In this document: positions 11,610 through 22,020 of the stretch, piece by piece | Numbering within the stretch: position 1 is the stretch's first letter | How the letters are laid out: the number at the start of each line of letters is the position of its first letter | NCBI GenBank assembly: GCA_033977485.1 | Contig: CM066995.1 | Coordinates: 52,823,162 to 52,887,161, forward strand | Origin: Hydrangea macrophylla | Lineage: Eukaryota; Streptophyta; Magnoliopsida; Cornales; Hydrangeaceae | Length of the DNA stretch: 64,000 bases | Direction of reading: 5' to 3' | Translations under genes and position numbers: made by a program | The notes under the pieces: generated by a model | Seen by the model: only the letters and a program-made list of their open reading frames with translations | What the model was told of the DNA's origin: nothing | The model's database searches: none

Positions 11610-11764
11610 CACATCCTTGCTGATTTCCATGACCACTACGGTTGGGACACATCGCATCCAGATCATCTAATGTACAGGGTCCACCTGCTTGTATATCCAA
11701 CCAGACACAGAACAGGAACCCCGTGGGAGCCAGATTCCTCAGATAGTGACACAGATTAATCTAC

Positions 11765-12064
11765 AACTGTTTGTAATATTGAATAATAGTGTGTGCTATC
11801 AGTACTTTTACTTTCACGTGAAACAACAGTGTGTAATAGTGTGTATTGTCAGTTCTTTTACTTTCACGTGACAACAGTGTAAAATAGTGTGTGCTGTCTG
11901 TACTTTTACTTTCACGTGAACAACAGTGTGTAATAGTGTGTATTGTCTGTACTTTTACTTTCACGTGAACAACAGTGTGTAATAGTATGTATTGTCGGTA
12001 CTTTTACTTTCATGTGAACAACAGTGTAAAATAGTGTGTGCTGTCTGTACTTTTCTTTCACATG
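11765..12064 (+). repeat. About 49-bp tandem repeats carrying G-box palindromes
   Basis: About six units share the core ACTTTCACGTGAACAACAG. CACGTG occurs at 11815-11820, 11865-11870, 11913-11918, 11962-11967. Degenerate forms are CATGTG at 12011 and CACATG at 12059. Spacing is 48-50 bp. The block ends 37 bp upstream of the TATA box at 12101. CACGTG is the known plant G-box bound by bZIP and bHLH factors. Confidence 0.85.
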
Positions 12065-12100
12065 ACTGCTTTTACTCTTTGATGGCTCTCCCTTGGGCTC

Positions 12101-12108
12101 TATAAAAG
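12101..12108 (+). promoter_or_regulatory. TATA box of the pararetroviral promoter
   Basis: CTATAAAAGGG lies just downstream of the G-box repeat block and after the polymerase cistron, where caulimovirids place the pregenomic RNA promoter. Transcription would start near 12130 and run rightward, into repeat R in the present arrangement. Confidence 0.6.
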
Positions 12109-12149
12109 GGAATGGTTGCCATTCATTAGAGGTCAGAGGTTTGGAGTTG

Positions 12150-12155
12150 AATAAA
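12150..12155 (+). terminator. Polyadenylation signal AATAAA downstream of the pararetroviral TATA
   Basis: AATAAA is followed by a GT-rich stretch. A poly(A) signal shortly after the start site is normal in caulimovirids, where it is bypassed on the first pass round a circular template. Confidence 0.45.
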
Positions 12156-12188
12156 AATCTTTTTGTTCTTGTGTTTCCTTTGCTGAGA

Positions 12189-12653
12189 TAGAATTTGCAT
12201 TACTCTATAAATTTGATAATTAGTTGTGTTTTTTTTATTATTTAAGACACAAATAACACATATGAGAATGGAATTAAGGAACATGGCATTAGGTAGGGGT
12301 AGAAATTTACTTGTTCATAGTATTACTTCTCTTCATTGAGGTATTGTAAAATCAAAAAGATGTGCTCTTTGTTGAGCTCTGACTTCTTCTTTTTTTTGTT
12401 TCTTGCAATAATCTTATTAAATTCCCATGTGTTTTAGCCTTCACAACCTTCCATTTCAACCCAAGTTAGTAACTAACAGATTTTATTTTTATTTAATAAA
12501 TGAAAGGAAAAAGGAAAAAAATTGAACATTTAGTCCCCATTTGGCAATAGCTTTCGAATCCCACAAGTGATTACGGAATTTAATAAATTTTATGAAAACA
12601 TTTAGCAAACCCTACTTCTCTTTCATTTTAGAGGTATGCGAATTATCCAAAGA
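12189..12653 (+). repeat. Repeat R, left copy
   Basis: From TTTGCATTACT onward this matches 63235-63725 in the same orientation with many substitutions and small indels (roughly 85-90% by eye). Landmarks are ATGAGAATGGAATTAAGGAA, TGTGCTCTTTGTTGAGCTC and CATTTCAACCCAAGTTAGTA. No coding frame is visible. It ends at the CACTA-like insertion. It is either a dispersed repeat or a duplicated stretch of local DNA. Confidence 0.7.
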
Positions 12654-13484
12654 CACTACAACAAATCTTAGTGACAAAACTTTTACCCACGAAATTATTT
12701 TCATCACTAATAGTACACTTTTAGTGACGAAATTATCATTCGTCGGCAAACGTGTCTATCTTTCTCAACGAAAATAATTTTGCGAGTAAAATTCGAACAA
12801 TTATCGACGAAAATTATTTTCGTTGCTAAAGTTCGTTGCTAATAGTTGGCAGGAAATTTCCCCCGCCAAAAATTTGGGAGGAAAATTTTAGGCGACGAAA
12901 CATTATCAATTGGTGATGAAATTTTTTCGTCGGTAATTGTTTTACTTTTAGTGATGAAATATTTATTGGTGATGAAATTTTTTCGTCGGTAATTGTTTTA
13001 CTTTTAGTGATGAAATATTTCATTGAGAGTTGTTCCGTACCCTTTCATGATGAAATATTTTCGTCGGGAATTGTAACCATTGGTGACGAAATACATTCGT
13101 CGGTAATTGTTTTACTTTTAGTGATGAAATATTTCATTGAGAGTTGTTCCGTACCCTTTCATGACGAAATAGTTTCGTCGGGAATTGTTACTAATGGTGA
13201 CAAAATACTTTCATCAGGAATTGTTTTACTTTTAGTGACGAAACATTTCGTCGGGAATTATTTAACCTTTCATGATGAAATATTTTGGTCGGGAATTGTT
13301 TTACTTTTAGTGACAAAATAATTCATAGGAAATTGGCTACCCATTCGTGACGAAATAGTTTCGCCGACAATTGTTACTTTGGCCGACGAAAAAATTTTGT
13401 CGGGAATTGTTTTACTTTTAGTGACAAAAATCTTACTCTTACCGACGAAATATTTCATCGCTAATATCAATTTTTGCTATTAGT
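12654..13484 (+). mobile_element. Short CACTA-like non-autonomous element
   Basis: The left end is CACTACAACAAATCTTAGTGAC, typical of plant CACTA (En/Spm) termini. The interior is packed with direct and inverted copies of TTTAGTGACGAAAT / ATTTCGTCGG subterminal motifs. A unit of about 118 bp around TTCATTGAGAGTTGTTCCG occurs twice (about 13018 and 13132). The right end (TTTTTGCTATTAGT near 13484) is only a degenerate inverse of the left one. No transposase is present; open frames here are repeat translations. I could not see a clear 3-bp target duplication. Confidence 0.5.
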
Positions 13485-13808
13485 AAATCTGAATTGTCCT
13501 TAACTCTAAAAAAATATTTCATAATGTATTTTTCACTAATTGTTCCTAAAAGTTTATGTTAATCACATAATTTTGAAGATTGTGATAGTGATGAGTGGCA
13601 CCATATATGACATTACTCAGTTCCCAAATATTTTGTTAGTTGTACCACATACTGTATAACCTCTACAAATTAATAACATTGAGATCACCTAAATTATTTT
13701 AATTATCAATTTATCAATAAGGTAATAACTATTATTAAAAAAGATTACTTATTTGGGAATTTTATTAATTAAAAGAGGTTGTACTGTATTATGATAGTGA
13801 CAGGTGGC
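13485..13808. other. AT-rich unannotated DNA
   Basis: No gene, repeat or regulatory element that I can support. It separates the CACTA-like element from the family A LTR and does not obviously match the right copy of R. Confidence 0.4.
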
Positions 13809-14846
13809 TGTAGACACCCCATTTTGTCGGCTATCAGATTTAGGAGACCCATAGCTTGGTGGTTCACAATGATCGCAAAAGACTCAAAAGGACTCTCGGA
13901 AGCCAGCTCCATCTCTCGGAATGCTTAGAATGACCAAAATGCCCCTGAAGGCCCGAAAACTCCCAGAATTGGTCCCAAAGTTCTGAAAACATGCTATGTC
14001 GTATGAAAAGCGATAAAATGAGTTTTTAAGATAAATCGGGTGAAATCGTCAGCTCCCAGAGACCCCCGGAAGTCCCGGAAGTTCCTGGAAAGTCCCCGTT
14101 GACCGGTTTGACTAGGTTTGACCAAGGTTTGACCAAGGTTTGACCAGGTTTGACCAAGTTTGACCAAAATCGTCCGAGTTCACCGGAATCATTCCAAATC
14201 ATGAGAAAAGTATTAAAACGAGTTCCAAAAGAAAATCGAGCGAAAACATCAGCTCCCGGGAACTCCAGGAGGTTCCCAGAACTTCCCGGGAATCCTAGGT
14301 TTGACCGGTCTGACCGAAATTTGACTTTGGGACCGGGGCACCGAAACAATTTTCAAATATTTTTCATAGATACTAGAGGTCAATAGCTTTCCAACGGTAT
14401 ATCGCACATAATTTCTGGATTTAAAACGAATTTATTATGAATTTCCAAAGGCGAAAAAGGCGATCAAATCGGCTTTTGTCGCAAATACCGCAAAACTTTT
14501 CAAAGTGACCTATCCCCGAACTATTTTTTATGTAAAGTAGACTCCATTACCTTTCCAACGGTATATCACAATCCCAATTTGGAGTTCGTACGCATTTTTT
14601 GTGAATTTCGGACGAAATAGGGCCTTTTCGCGAATACTGGAACTTCGGGGGGCCTAAACAGCATTATCTGGACGAAGGGAGGAGCAGTGCCGCCGCGGCA
14701 CTCCCCTCCAGAACAGTCCATTTTTGTAATTAAGTTTGTGGTCCCATTTTGATTAATTAAAAGCCAAAACGACATAGTTTTATGATTTCAGATGTTTAGA
14801 GCCAATGGGAGTACTTTCTAAATCCCAAAAACACCCCAAGTTGGCC

Positions 14847-14854
14847 TATATAAA
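14847..14854 (+). promoter_or_regulatory. TATA box of LTR A1
   Basis: GGCCTATATAAACACCCC, followed about 25 bp later by CTCATTTTAGGGGGGT. The same arrangement (TATA, then CTCATT..TAGGGGGG) occurs in the family B LTR at 59147, which supports it as the core promoter. In A2 the motif is weakened to AATATAAAC (24205). Confidence 0.65.
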
Positions 14855-16798
14855 CACCCCATTACTCCTCATTTTAGGGGGGTCAAATGTGAGTTTTGGA
14901 AAAGTTTGGGAGAGAAAGTTGTACAGATAAGGTTAGAGTAGAGAGAAAAGAAGCTTTCTTCTTTGATTTTCAAAACAAAAGTGAGTTCTAACTTTGTTTT
15001 TACTTCATTACTTCCATTTATTTCAACATTCAATACTCCCAACCACCATTTTAGTGAGCATTCAAGAGAGTGGAAGCTTCTTCCATGTCTAGTGTCATTA
15101 CATATGAGTGATGTACCAATCTACAAGTCTCATGCTTCATGAATATCATCTATTGATTATCATCTACTTGCTTGTTTATTTATTGTTCATCTCTTCTTAT
15201 CCCATTTCTTTTTTATTTTCTTTATTTACTTACTAGTTCATCATCATCTAAGTGATGACATGAAGTTTGGGGTGAGTGAATCCTTATGGATAGTAGCTCT
15301 TGACCTCAAAAACATGTTTGATAGATGATGATCATAACCTCAATACTTCCAAGGTATTCTTGAAATGTATTGAAGTTATGTTCAAAAATAAAATAAATCT
15401 CTCCAACAATCTTGGAGGTTCTTAATGATGAGTTTGATGTAGGTACTCTAAGTGGCTATAATCCTTATTGAATATTGAAAACATGTTTTCAAAACATCTA
15501 TTTCAAAACCCCTCTCAATCCCTCTCATTTGGTTTCAAGAAACAAAACTTTGTTTTCTCCAAAATCTTCAAAACAATGAGTCAAAACAGTGAGTGAGTTG
15601 AGTTCAAAGATTTCTTTAGAACTCAACACTCAACATATGAATGCAAGGCCACTTGGAAAGTCTTCCTAACTCATTGGAGAACACCCATGATTTTTGGTTT
15701 GACTTGGAAGTACTTGGAAATGGTCCATTTGGATCCCAACATTCCTTCCAAACATTCTGTTTTTGCTGTCACAGCAGCTAGGTCCACTTCCAACCTCTTT
15801 TACAGAAACCTTTTCCAAAGAGGGTGGTCCTAACTTATTTTTCCCTTAAAATTCAATGTCTTAGGGAACTTTCTGTATAAAATGGGCCCTTAGATCATTC
15901 TTTTTCATTTTCTAAAAGTTTCTAACATTTCAGTCGACAGTACGAACTCTGTTTCTGAGTGACCTGTGTTGTTTATATGTTTTCTCTCAATATGTGATAG
16001 CTATTCAAGATTGGCTTTTTGGGTTGTATTCTAGACACAATAAGGAACATCTCCATAAAAAATCATGCATTGAAAACATTCCTAACCCCTCTTTTCAGTT
16101 TTCCAAAGATGATGATACTGTTCTGTCCACTATTCACAGCAAGTACACCTTAACTTTCATTCTTTGATTTGATGTTTATATACATTCCAAATTAGTTCAT
16201 ATCTTAGGAAGTAGTTCATACTACATTTGTATACATCCCATGTTGATTTAATCCATTCATACACATTTTAGACTTCTAAGTCATTCTAGGAATCCATAAA
16301 CACAAAGCACACTACAACCTTGGCACATTCTAGATACATACATTGCATTCATGCAAGATTTGGAGTTTTTGTAACTCTTAATCTAAGGAGATTATAAGGA
16401 ATGAACCCGATCACCCGTTCATGTTTCCCCTTGATCTAATCATCCTTTCTCATCCGTCCCGGGGATTGAGAGATCTTCTTTTTCTCAAAAATTAACATGC
16501 ATCATTCTAGCCTTGCTAAGCATATTTTGATTTCTTTGATTATTTGTTCCAAGAACAATTCATGTCCCCTTTAGATTAGGAAAACTTGATTAATTGATAT
16601 ATGATTAGACGATTTTTCCTAGGTTTATTTGTGTGATCTTTCACTTTACATTGCATGATATTTGATTAAGATCTTATGAATGATATTTTATCTTTAGATC
16701 TTCCATTTTCAAGTTTCTTATGTAATGTAATATACTATCATAGTATTAATTGCCGAACCATACATAGTATAAGATGATTATTTGGATGCTAATTGAGG

Positions 16799-16861
16799 CC
16801 CGTCGAAAGACGGGGCGAGTTGAGGGTGTTTTAGTCGCGACAAAGGCTCCTTCCTCTCTCG
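16799..16861 (+). other. Paired hairpins near the LTR A1 3' end
   Basis: Hairpin 1: CCCGTC-GAAA-GACGGG (16799-16814), a 6-bp stem with a GNRA tetraloop. Hairpin 2 follows after one base: CGAG/GAGG (16816-16825) pairs with CCTC/CTCG (16853-16861) around a small internal loop. The same two hairpins, with different bases in the stems, occur in the family B LTR at 62980-63039. Confidence 0.65.
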
Positions 16862-17076
16862 TACCAAAATCCCGAACCAAGTTCTTTGGTTATGAAGGGC
16901 CGGTGCCCTTATCCGCTTGGGTGAGTCAAAATTAGGTTTCTTGGTTCCTTAAAGACCAAGTGGCGACTCTGTATCTGTTTTCAACAGACCTTTTCTTTTC
17001 CTTTTCTTTGATTCAAATCAATTTTCAAAACAGTTTCAAAAAGCAAAGAAGCGGTGGAATCCTGGTATCCACAATC

Positions 17077-17094
17077 TGGCGACTCTGCTGGGGA
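17077..17094 (+). other. Primer-binding site, family A (tRNA-Arg type)
   Basis: TGGCGACTCTGCTGGGGA, three bases after the LTR end. It resembles the tRNA-Arg-type site known for Ogre-like elements; the exact isoacceptor is recalled, not checked. Confidence 0.7.
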
Positions 17095-18273
17095 TTTTTA
17101 TTTTAAAAACAAAATAATACAGAGGTTTGACTCATAAGAAGCATCCTTAAAATCATCTTTTTACTGTGTTTGGTTCACCGCATTGTACTCTTGCATTTCC
17201 CCCCTCCGACTGTGTCTGAAACGCGGCGCTGACATTGTTCAGGTCTTTCTGTGCCAGGGCACAAGTCACCGTTGATACTGTACCTTCCAAGGTATATCAA
17301 AAAGAGTAAAAACCTCTGTACTGTCTCTCTGACGGTATATTGGAACTCTCGTCAACGGACCCTCTTTGACTAAACCCAGCCTTTGCTTATAGATTCCTGT
17401 AGAACCTTTCATAGGACTGTTCATTTATCTTTTCAGATAGGACAATGTGATATAACTGCTGTATGCCCTAACGGGATTACCTGCGCGGTGTAGACGCTTA
17501 TGTGGCATAGAACAGAACCTCTTTCTTATGATTTCCAAGGCAATCACTCACATGTAGTCACATTGAGTTGACCTGCCTAAGCATCATGACAAGGATGTCT
17601 GCTCCATGCTCGCAAAGATATACACCGCAAACCTTGTTTGTCGGTCTTGAGACATAGGAGTGTGAAAACCTGCTAGAAAGTATGATCACTATAACAACCG
17701 TACTTACCAGTTTCTCCCAGAAACTCTGTCCAGATATCCCAGATATGACCATATTGACCAGTTTCCCCCAGAAACTCTGTCCAGATATCCCAGATATGAC
17801 CATATTAACCAGTTTCTCCCAGAAACTCTGTCCAGATATCCCAGATATAACCACATTAACCAGTTGCTCCCAGAAACTCTGTCCAAAAATTCCCGAAGTA
17901 TCTTGGAAATCCATGTTATCCCTTGGTGATCATACTAGAAAGTAAGGTTAGCACACTCTGTATGGCTAGGACCTTATTTATTTAACTGCTATCTGTTAGA
18001 AATAGGAATATCATATAGATTAGGGCTTACATCCGCATGCTTGTCACCCATGCATACACCATTCCCGTCTCTCTGCACGCACTGTCCCGAGTCAGTCCAC
18101 ATCACTATCGTTGTCTGTCCAAAAGTCATCACTGTCAGGATCTGATACACCCCCTTTCTCTCAAAATCTGTCAGGTCAGTATAGATTCCCAAGGTCAGCA
18201 GCCGGAATCCTCGTTGTGGACCAGGAGTTCGGATAATCGTTTAGTCAGAATCAGTCCGACAGGCCGCTTCAAC
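17095..18273 (+). other. Leader of the family A element
   Basis: Untranslated leader between primer site and gag. It contains a 51-bp tandem repeat (17706-17890) and otherwise no gene. The first about 570 bases recur after LTR A2 (26453-27015). An open frame extends upstream of the chosen gag ATG to 18037, but that part lacks gag similarity. Confidence 0.6.
17706..17890 (+). repeat. 51-bp tandem repeat, about 3.6 units
   Basis: Units begin at 17706, 17757, 17808 and 17859 with ACCAGTTTCTCCCAGAAACT. The period is a multiple of three, so both strands show spurious open frames. The repeat is in the gag leader. Confidence 0.9.
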
Positions 18274-19521
18274 ATGAATAGAGAAGAATTGGAAATCAAG
18301 GTCACCGAGTTAGGAGCAACTATAAGCCAACAGTCCGACAGTCTAGCCCAAGTCCTGAGGTTCATGGAAGAACTGAAGCAGCAGCAGCCGCAACCTCCGC
18401 CCGGGTTTCCGCCACCAGGTTTTGAACCTCCTCTACATGAGAATAATGGGGAGGAAAACTGGTTTCAAGGGGTCCCACCGCTTACTTATGAAAAGAAGCT
18501 CCAAGAGAAAATGGATAAGGTCGACAAGCTAGAGAGCGTACTGAGGAAAAGCAAGGGGGTCGATGATTACATGCTAGACCTGGAAGGCCTCTTTGAGCCT
18601 GTTAAGCTGAAACTGCCGGAGAACTTCAAGATGCCTGAAATTGATCGTTTTGATGGAACTGGGAATCCAAAGAGCCACATAAAGTTCTGCATGAGTGTTT
18701 TCCAATCAATGGGCTGCACCCATGAGCACATTGCAATGTTGTTCCCTCAAACCCTCGCCAAGGCCGCTCTATCCTGGTTTCTGACCTTGGAGGTTTCTAA
18801 GACTCGGACTTGGGAAGATATAGTCCAGGTCTTCATTGATCATTACTCCTACAACCAAGAGCTCGATGTCACCATCCGGGATCTGGAGACTACCCGGCAG
18901 AACATCAATGAGTCCTTCGCTGCGTTCTTGAGCAGATGGAGGAACAAAGTGGCCCAAATGACCCACCGACCAGTCGAAAAGGAACAAGTCCGGATGTTGA
19001 TCAAGAATCTACTGCCGTTGTACCATGAGAAACTCTTCTACCAATCCATCTCAACATTTGAAGAACTGTTTGAGATCGGGACTAGAATCGAGGATACAAT
19101 CAGGGAAGGGAAAATCAAGAATGAAGGATCACAAAGCCAGTCCAAGAGGCCAGACTACTCCCGAAACTCTTCGGATGTCAACGCCCTTAGTAACCAACCC
19201 ATGGCCTATTCTCCCCAATCATACCAGCTCACAAACCAAACCAGCTCGCCTAGCCGCCCTTACAAGGTATCCCGTGAATTTTCCAAGCTAGATATCTCTC
19301 CCTCTGTAGCCTTAGGCCGCCTGCTAAGAAAGGGACACCTCCAACTCCTTCAGCCTCGTGCCGATCCCCCACCACCTAACTGTGACGTGTCCAAACGATG
19401 TGCCTACCACCAAGGCCCAGGCCATGACACCGACCGGTGCATACGTCTCCGCCATGATATCCAAGACCTCATTGATCGAGGAATCATCGAGCCACCACCC
19501 ATTCAACCCCATCTCACCTGA
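18274..19521 (+). CDS. gag: Gag protein of a Tat/Ogre-like retrotransposon (gag-only element)
   Basis: A 415-residue intact frame. I chose the ATG at 18274 (MNREELEIKV) because similarity to gag starts here; the frame is open back to 18037. Residues 1-40 look coiled-coil, followed by Gln/Pro-rich sequence. The retrotransposon gag domain (about 115-285) has LPENFKMPEIDRFDGTGNPKSHI, AALSWFLTL and FAAFLSRWRNKV. A zinc-binding motif CAYHQGPGHDTDRC (C-X2-H-X4-H-X4-C) sits at residues 376-389, then HDIQDLIDRGII. Gag forms the particle and packages RNA. The frame stops right after this motif, and no protease, RT or integrase follows before the 3' LTR. The element is therefore gag-only and would need enzymes from a relative. 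No internal lesion is seen. Confidence 0.85.
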   Translation: MNREELEIKVTELGATISQQSDSLAQVLRFMEELKQQQPQPPPGFPPPGFEPPLHENNGEENWFQGVPPLTYEKKLQEKMDKVDKLESVLRKSKGVDDYMLDLEGLFEPVKLKLPENFKMPEIDRFDGTGNPKSHIKFCMSVFQSMGCTHEHIAMLFPQTLAKAALSWFLTLEVSKTRTWEDIVQVFIDHYSYNQELDVTIRDLETTRQNINESFAAFLSRWRNKVAQMTHRPVEKEQVRMLIKNLLPLYHEKLFYQSISTFEELFEIGTRIEDTIREGKIKNEGSQSQSKRPDYSRNSSDVNALSNQPMAYSPQSYQLTNQTSSPSRPYKVSREFSKLDISPSVALGRLLRKGHLQLLQPRADPPPPNCDVSKRCAYHQGPGHDTDRCIRLRHDIQDLIDRGIIEPPPIQPHLT

Positions 19522-20204
19522 GCCCATGGCCTATCCTTTCAAATGGTCCCTTTTATTGACAGCCATGAATGTTGAATCCGTGCAGTGGAGCGATAGTGTT
19601 TGGAACTTCTGCTTAAAAAAAAAAAAAACAATGATAATAAATGGGTCACAAAGACACTCCATTTGAGACCAAGTCGAGTCTGCTCTATGTTTTGAGTCTA
19701 TTTCAAGTTTGATCTTGTGGTTGAGTCTGTCTATCACCGAGTTGTTGTGAGTCTGTATCGAGTAATGTAATCTCTCTCTTCTAATGGAATGAAGTCTCAT
19801 TTTGCCTAATCTGATGTATATATTCATAAGTGCATGAATCGCTGAACTAAAAATGTCACTTTTCAAATTACCATGGACATTACTCTGCTAATAAATTTTT
19901 TGCATCAAACAAAAAAAAAAAAAGAGAGAATCCCAAACAGGCCAAAGTCGATTTCGCGCTGACCCCAAAGAAGAGCTGAGAATTGAATAGTCTTACTTTA
20001 AGAATTTAAAGATGCTTTTGCTCAAATCTCGAAAAGACATACTTGAGACTGACTTGGGGCTTGCCCAACACCCTTTTCCCACCATTTCGAAGCCTTAAGC
20101 CCAATCCAATTGGGAGCCACGCAATCTGCCCGATTGAAAGCAATGCAAACTTAACCCTTGATGGTAGCCATGGTAGCCAAACATCTCAGTGAGTTTCATC
20201 TCCA

Positions 20205-20244
<40 letters not shown>

Positions 20245-20713
20245 CGCTAGGTTGAAAATCCGAAAGGGCACCTAGGCAAAAGTTAGAGCTGAAAAAGGTG
20301 TTGATTTCCAAAATCTGACCCTAGCCAGTCAAAATGTTGGAGAAAATTTTGATGAAACAAATGAGAGAATCATACGCCTCAAGATACATCTTAAAAATGT
20401 GCTAAGATCACATTTCAAAAGGCACGGAATGACCACAAATAAATTCCGAGAGCTGACATGCACATTCTGGAATTCTGAGATTGCGATTGAAAGATCTCAC
20501 AAGAATCAACTACAATAAAAGCAAAATTGACTGGCTAGGCGAAAGTGAAAAGGATCAATCCTCAAATCAAAACAAAAAGAAAAAGAAAAAGAAAAGAAAG
20601 GGAGGCTAAATCTTCTTATTCAAAGCTACCACAAGTGACCTAAGTTTGAACTTCTCTGACGATTGATTTGAAAAACCCTCATACCTCAAACCCCTTATTT
20701 CAAGCCTTACCTT
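19522..20713 (+). other. Non-coding part of family A interior, after gag
   Basis: No gene. Contains A-rich runs (33 A at 20209-20241), and a motif GCTCGCTAGGTTGAAAATCC followed by GAAAGGGCACCTAGGCAAAA at about 20241-20287, which recurs at 20883 and in the family B interior at 28661 and 28738. A stretch around GATAGTGTTTGGAACT (19592) also recurs at about 28002. Confidence 0.6.
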
Positions 20714-20862
20714 GAACTACGCTCGACCTGATTCCCACTCGGGGATACGTAGGCAACCACAACGGTTCGGTCACCCCACCTGCCTAAAAATCAACCCGCT
20801 TCTTTTCAACCATGGCCCGAACTACGTTGGACCTGATCCCCACTTGGGGGTACGTAGGCAGA
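20714..20862 (+). repeat. Two copies of the CTACG...CGTAG hairpin motif
   Basis: Each copy has GAACTACG, an inner run of C and G able to pair, then TACGTAGGCA. Arms are 20717-20721 with 20748-20752, and 20822-20827 with 20852-20857. In the second copy the inner stem is CCCC-ACTT-GGGG. Related copies lie at 22936, 55507, 55613 and 58258. Confidence 0.75.
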
Positions 20863-20984
20863 CTTTCAAAAAGAAAATAAGGATAGCTCGCTAGGTCGAA
20901 AATCTGAAAGGACGCCTAGGCAAAATGTTATGAGCATTTGAGAGATTAAAGTCACGGTCCATGCCTCAAACCAGAAAATCACCT

Positions 20985-21195
20985 CCCACACTAGGGGCAA
21001 ACTTCGGATACCCGCCTCGTTTGCCTGACTTTTACTATCTACCCTTCACACAAGGGGCAAACTTCGGTCACCTACCTCGTTTGCCCAAAACCTCCAATGA
21101 ACCTTCCTCCAAACTAGGGGCAAACTTCGGTCATTTACCTCGTTTGCCTACCGATCCCACTTCATGCCCTTCAAACTAGGGGCAAACTTCGTTTG
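20985..21195 (+). repeat. Repeats containing the polypurine-tract core GGGGCAAAC
   Basis: ACTAGGGGCAAACTTCGG-type sequence occurs four times (core at 20994, 21054, 21117, 21179), spaced about 60 bp, each followed by a CCTCGTTTGCC-like inverse of the core. The nine-base core is identical to the element's polypurine tract at 23121-23134. A 72-codon open frame through it is a repeat translation. Confidence 0.8.
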
Positions 21196-22020
21196 CCACC
21201 CGATCCCTATACACCAATGGTAAGCCTTCAAGTCACAAACATTGTCTTGAACAGATGGAAATGGAGCATCTTTTATTCTATAAGCTAAGGCACTAATTCA
21301 AAGCACATCTTGGGAGAAGCAAAGAAATTGATTAGATCAGTAGGGAGGAATTTTCAAAAAACCAGATTTACTAGCAAAGTGCTGACATATCAAGATGAGG
21401 AGTGAACATAAAAGATGAGCGGTACATCATTCATGGTAAAGGCACTTGGGATCGTGGCAATTTGAGAATTTCATGTCCAAGTCAATCCTTCTTTATTTGA
21501 GTCAGTAGTAATCTGATCACAAGTGTGTCAGAGACTAAGGTTTCATACAAACTAACCCAACTTTCCTTGTCGTTCCTGTTAAGTCCATTTGTCCTGATGG
21601 TCTCAAATGTGTGGGTTAAAGGTGATTCCCAATTATAAAAGAAAAAAAAAAAAAACAAAAAACTTTGGATATAAGCAGAAGTGCCAAACATTATTACTAC
21701 ACCAGTCAAGGTCATAACATGAGAATGTCCCAGGTACGAGTGGCATAAACTCGTAAGTGGTTGCAAACTACAAACCGACACTTGTTTCTCAAGGCGGCCG
21801 ATCGGAGGAAATATCGCCAACACCGAGAAACTATTGCTGATAAGGTGTGTCGATGAGACGTGTTGTTGAGGTGTTTTAGGGCCCAAAGTCTAGATGTGTT
21901 GATAAGGAGTGTTGATAAGATGCGTTTTAGTGCCCAAAGTCCAAATGTGTTGTTGAGGAAGAGCATCAGATGTGTCGAGGAACATCAGAAGAGAGTATTG
22001 TTGAAGAGAACATCGGATGT
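21196..22020 (+). other. Non-coding family A interior
   Basis: No gene that I can support. From about 21850 GTGTTGATAAGG/TGTTGAGG sequence grades into the 59-bp repeat array. Confidence 0.5.

Larger units (their letters stand above)
6957..12188 (+). mobile_element. Endogenous pararetrovirus segment 2 (Caulimoviridae)
   Basis: Order on the plus strand: coiled-coil and capsid region, zinc knuckle, aspartic protease, reverse transcriptase, RNase H, C-terminal tail, then a repeat-rich promoter with TATA box and a polyadenylation signal. No integrase is present, which with this domain order indicates Caulimoviridae rather than an LTR element. The coding path is essentially one frame from 7098 to 11276, broken by stops at 7560-7562, 7797-7799, about 7998, about 8247, 9261-9263 and 9849-9851, and by a frameshift near 7150. 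The 3' end is placed where repeat R starts (about 12189). Confidence 0.85.
13809..17073 (+). mobile_element. LTR A1 (5' LTR of the gag-only Tat/Ogre-like element)
   Basis: It begins TGTAGACACCCC and ends GGTATCCACA, three bases before the primer-binding site, giving 3265 bp. Nearly identical to LTR A2 (23135-26431), which indicates fairly recent insertion. Contents: TTTGACCAAGG-type short tandem repeats near 14100-14165 (one more unit than A2), one GC-rich palindrome (14686-14702), a TATA box at 14847, and two hairpins near the 3' end (16799-16861). No coding sequence is recognised. Confidence 0.9.

Noticed and set aside
13007..13470. Protein-like frames on both strands (104 and 66 codons)
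   Set aside because: They translate the subterminal repeats of the CACTA-like element.
18037..18273. Upstream extension of the gag frame
   Set aside because: The reading is open, but its composition is not gag-like and gag similarity starts at the ATG at 18274.
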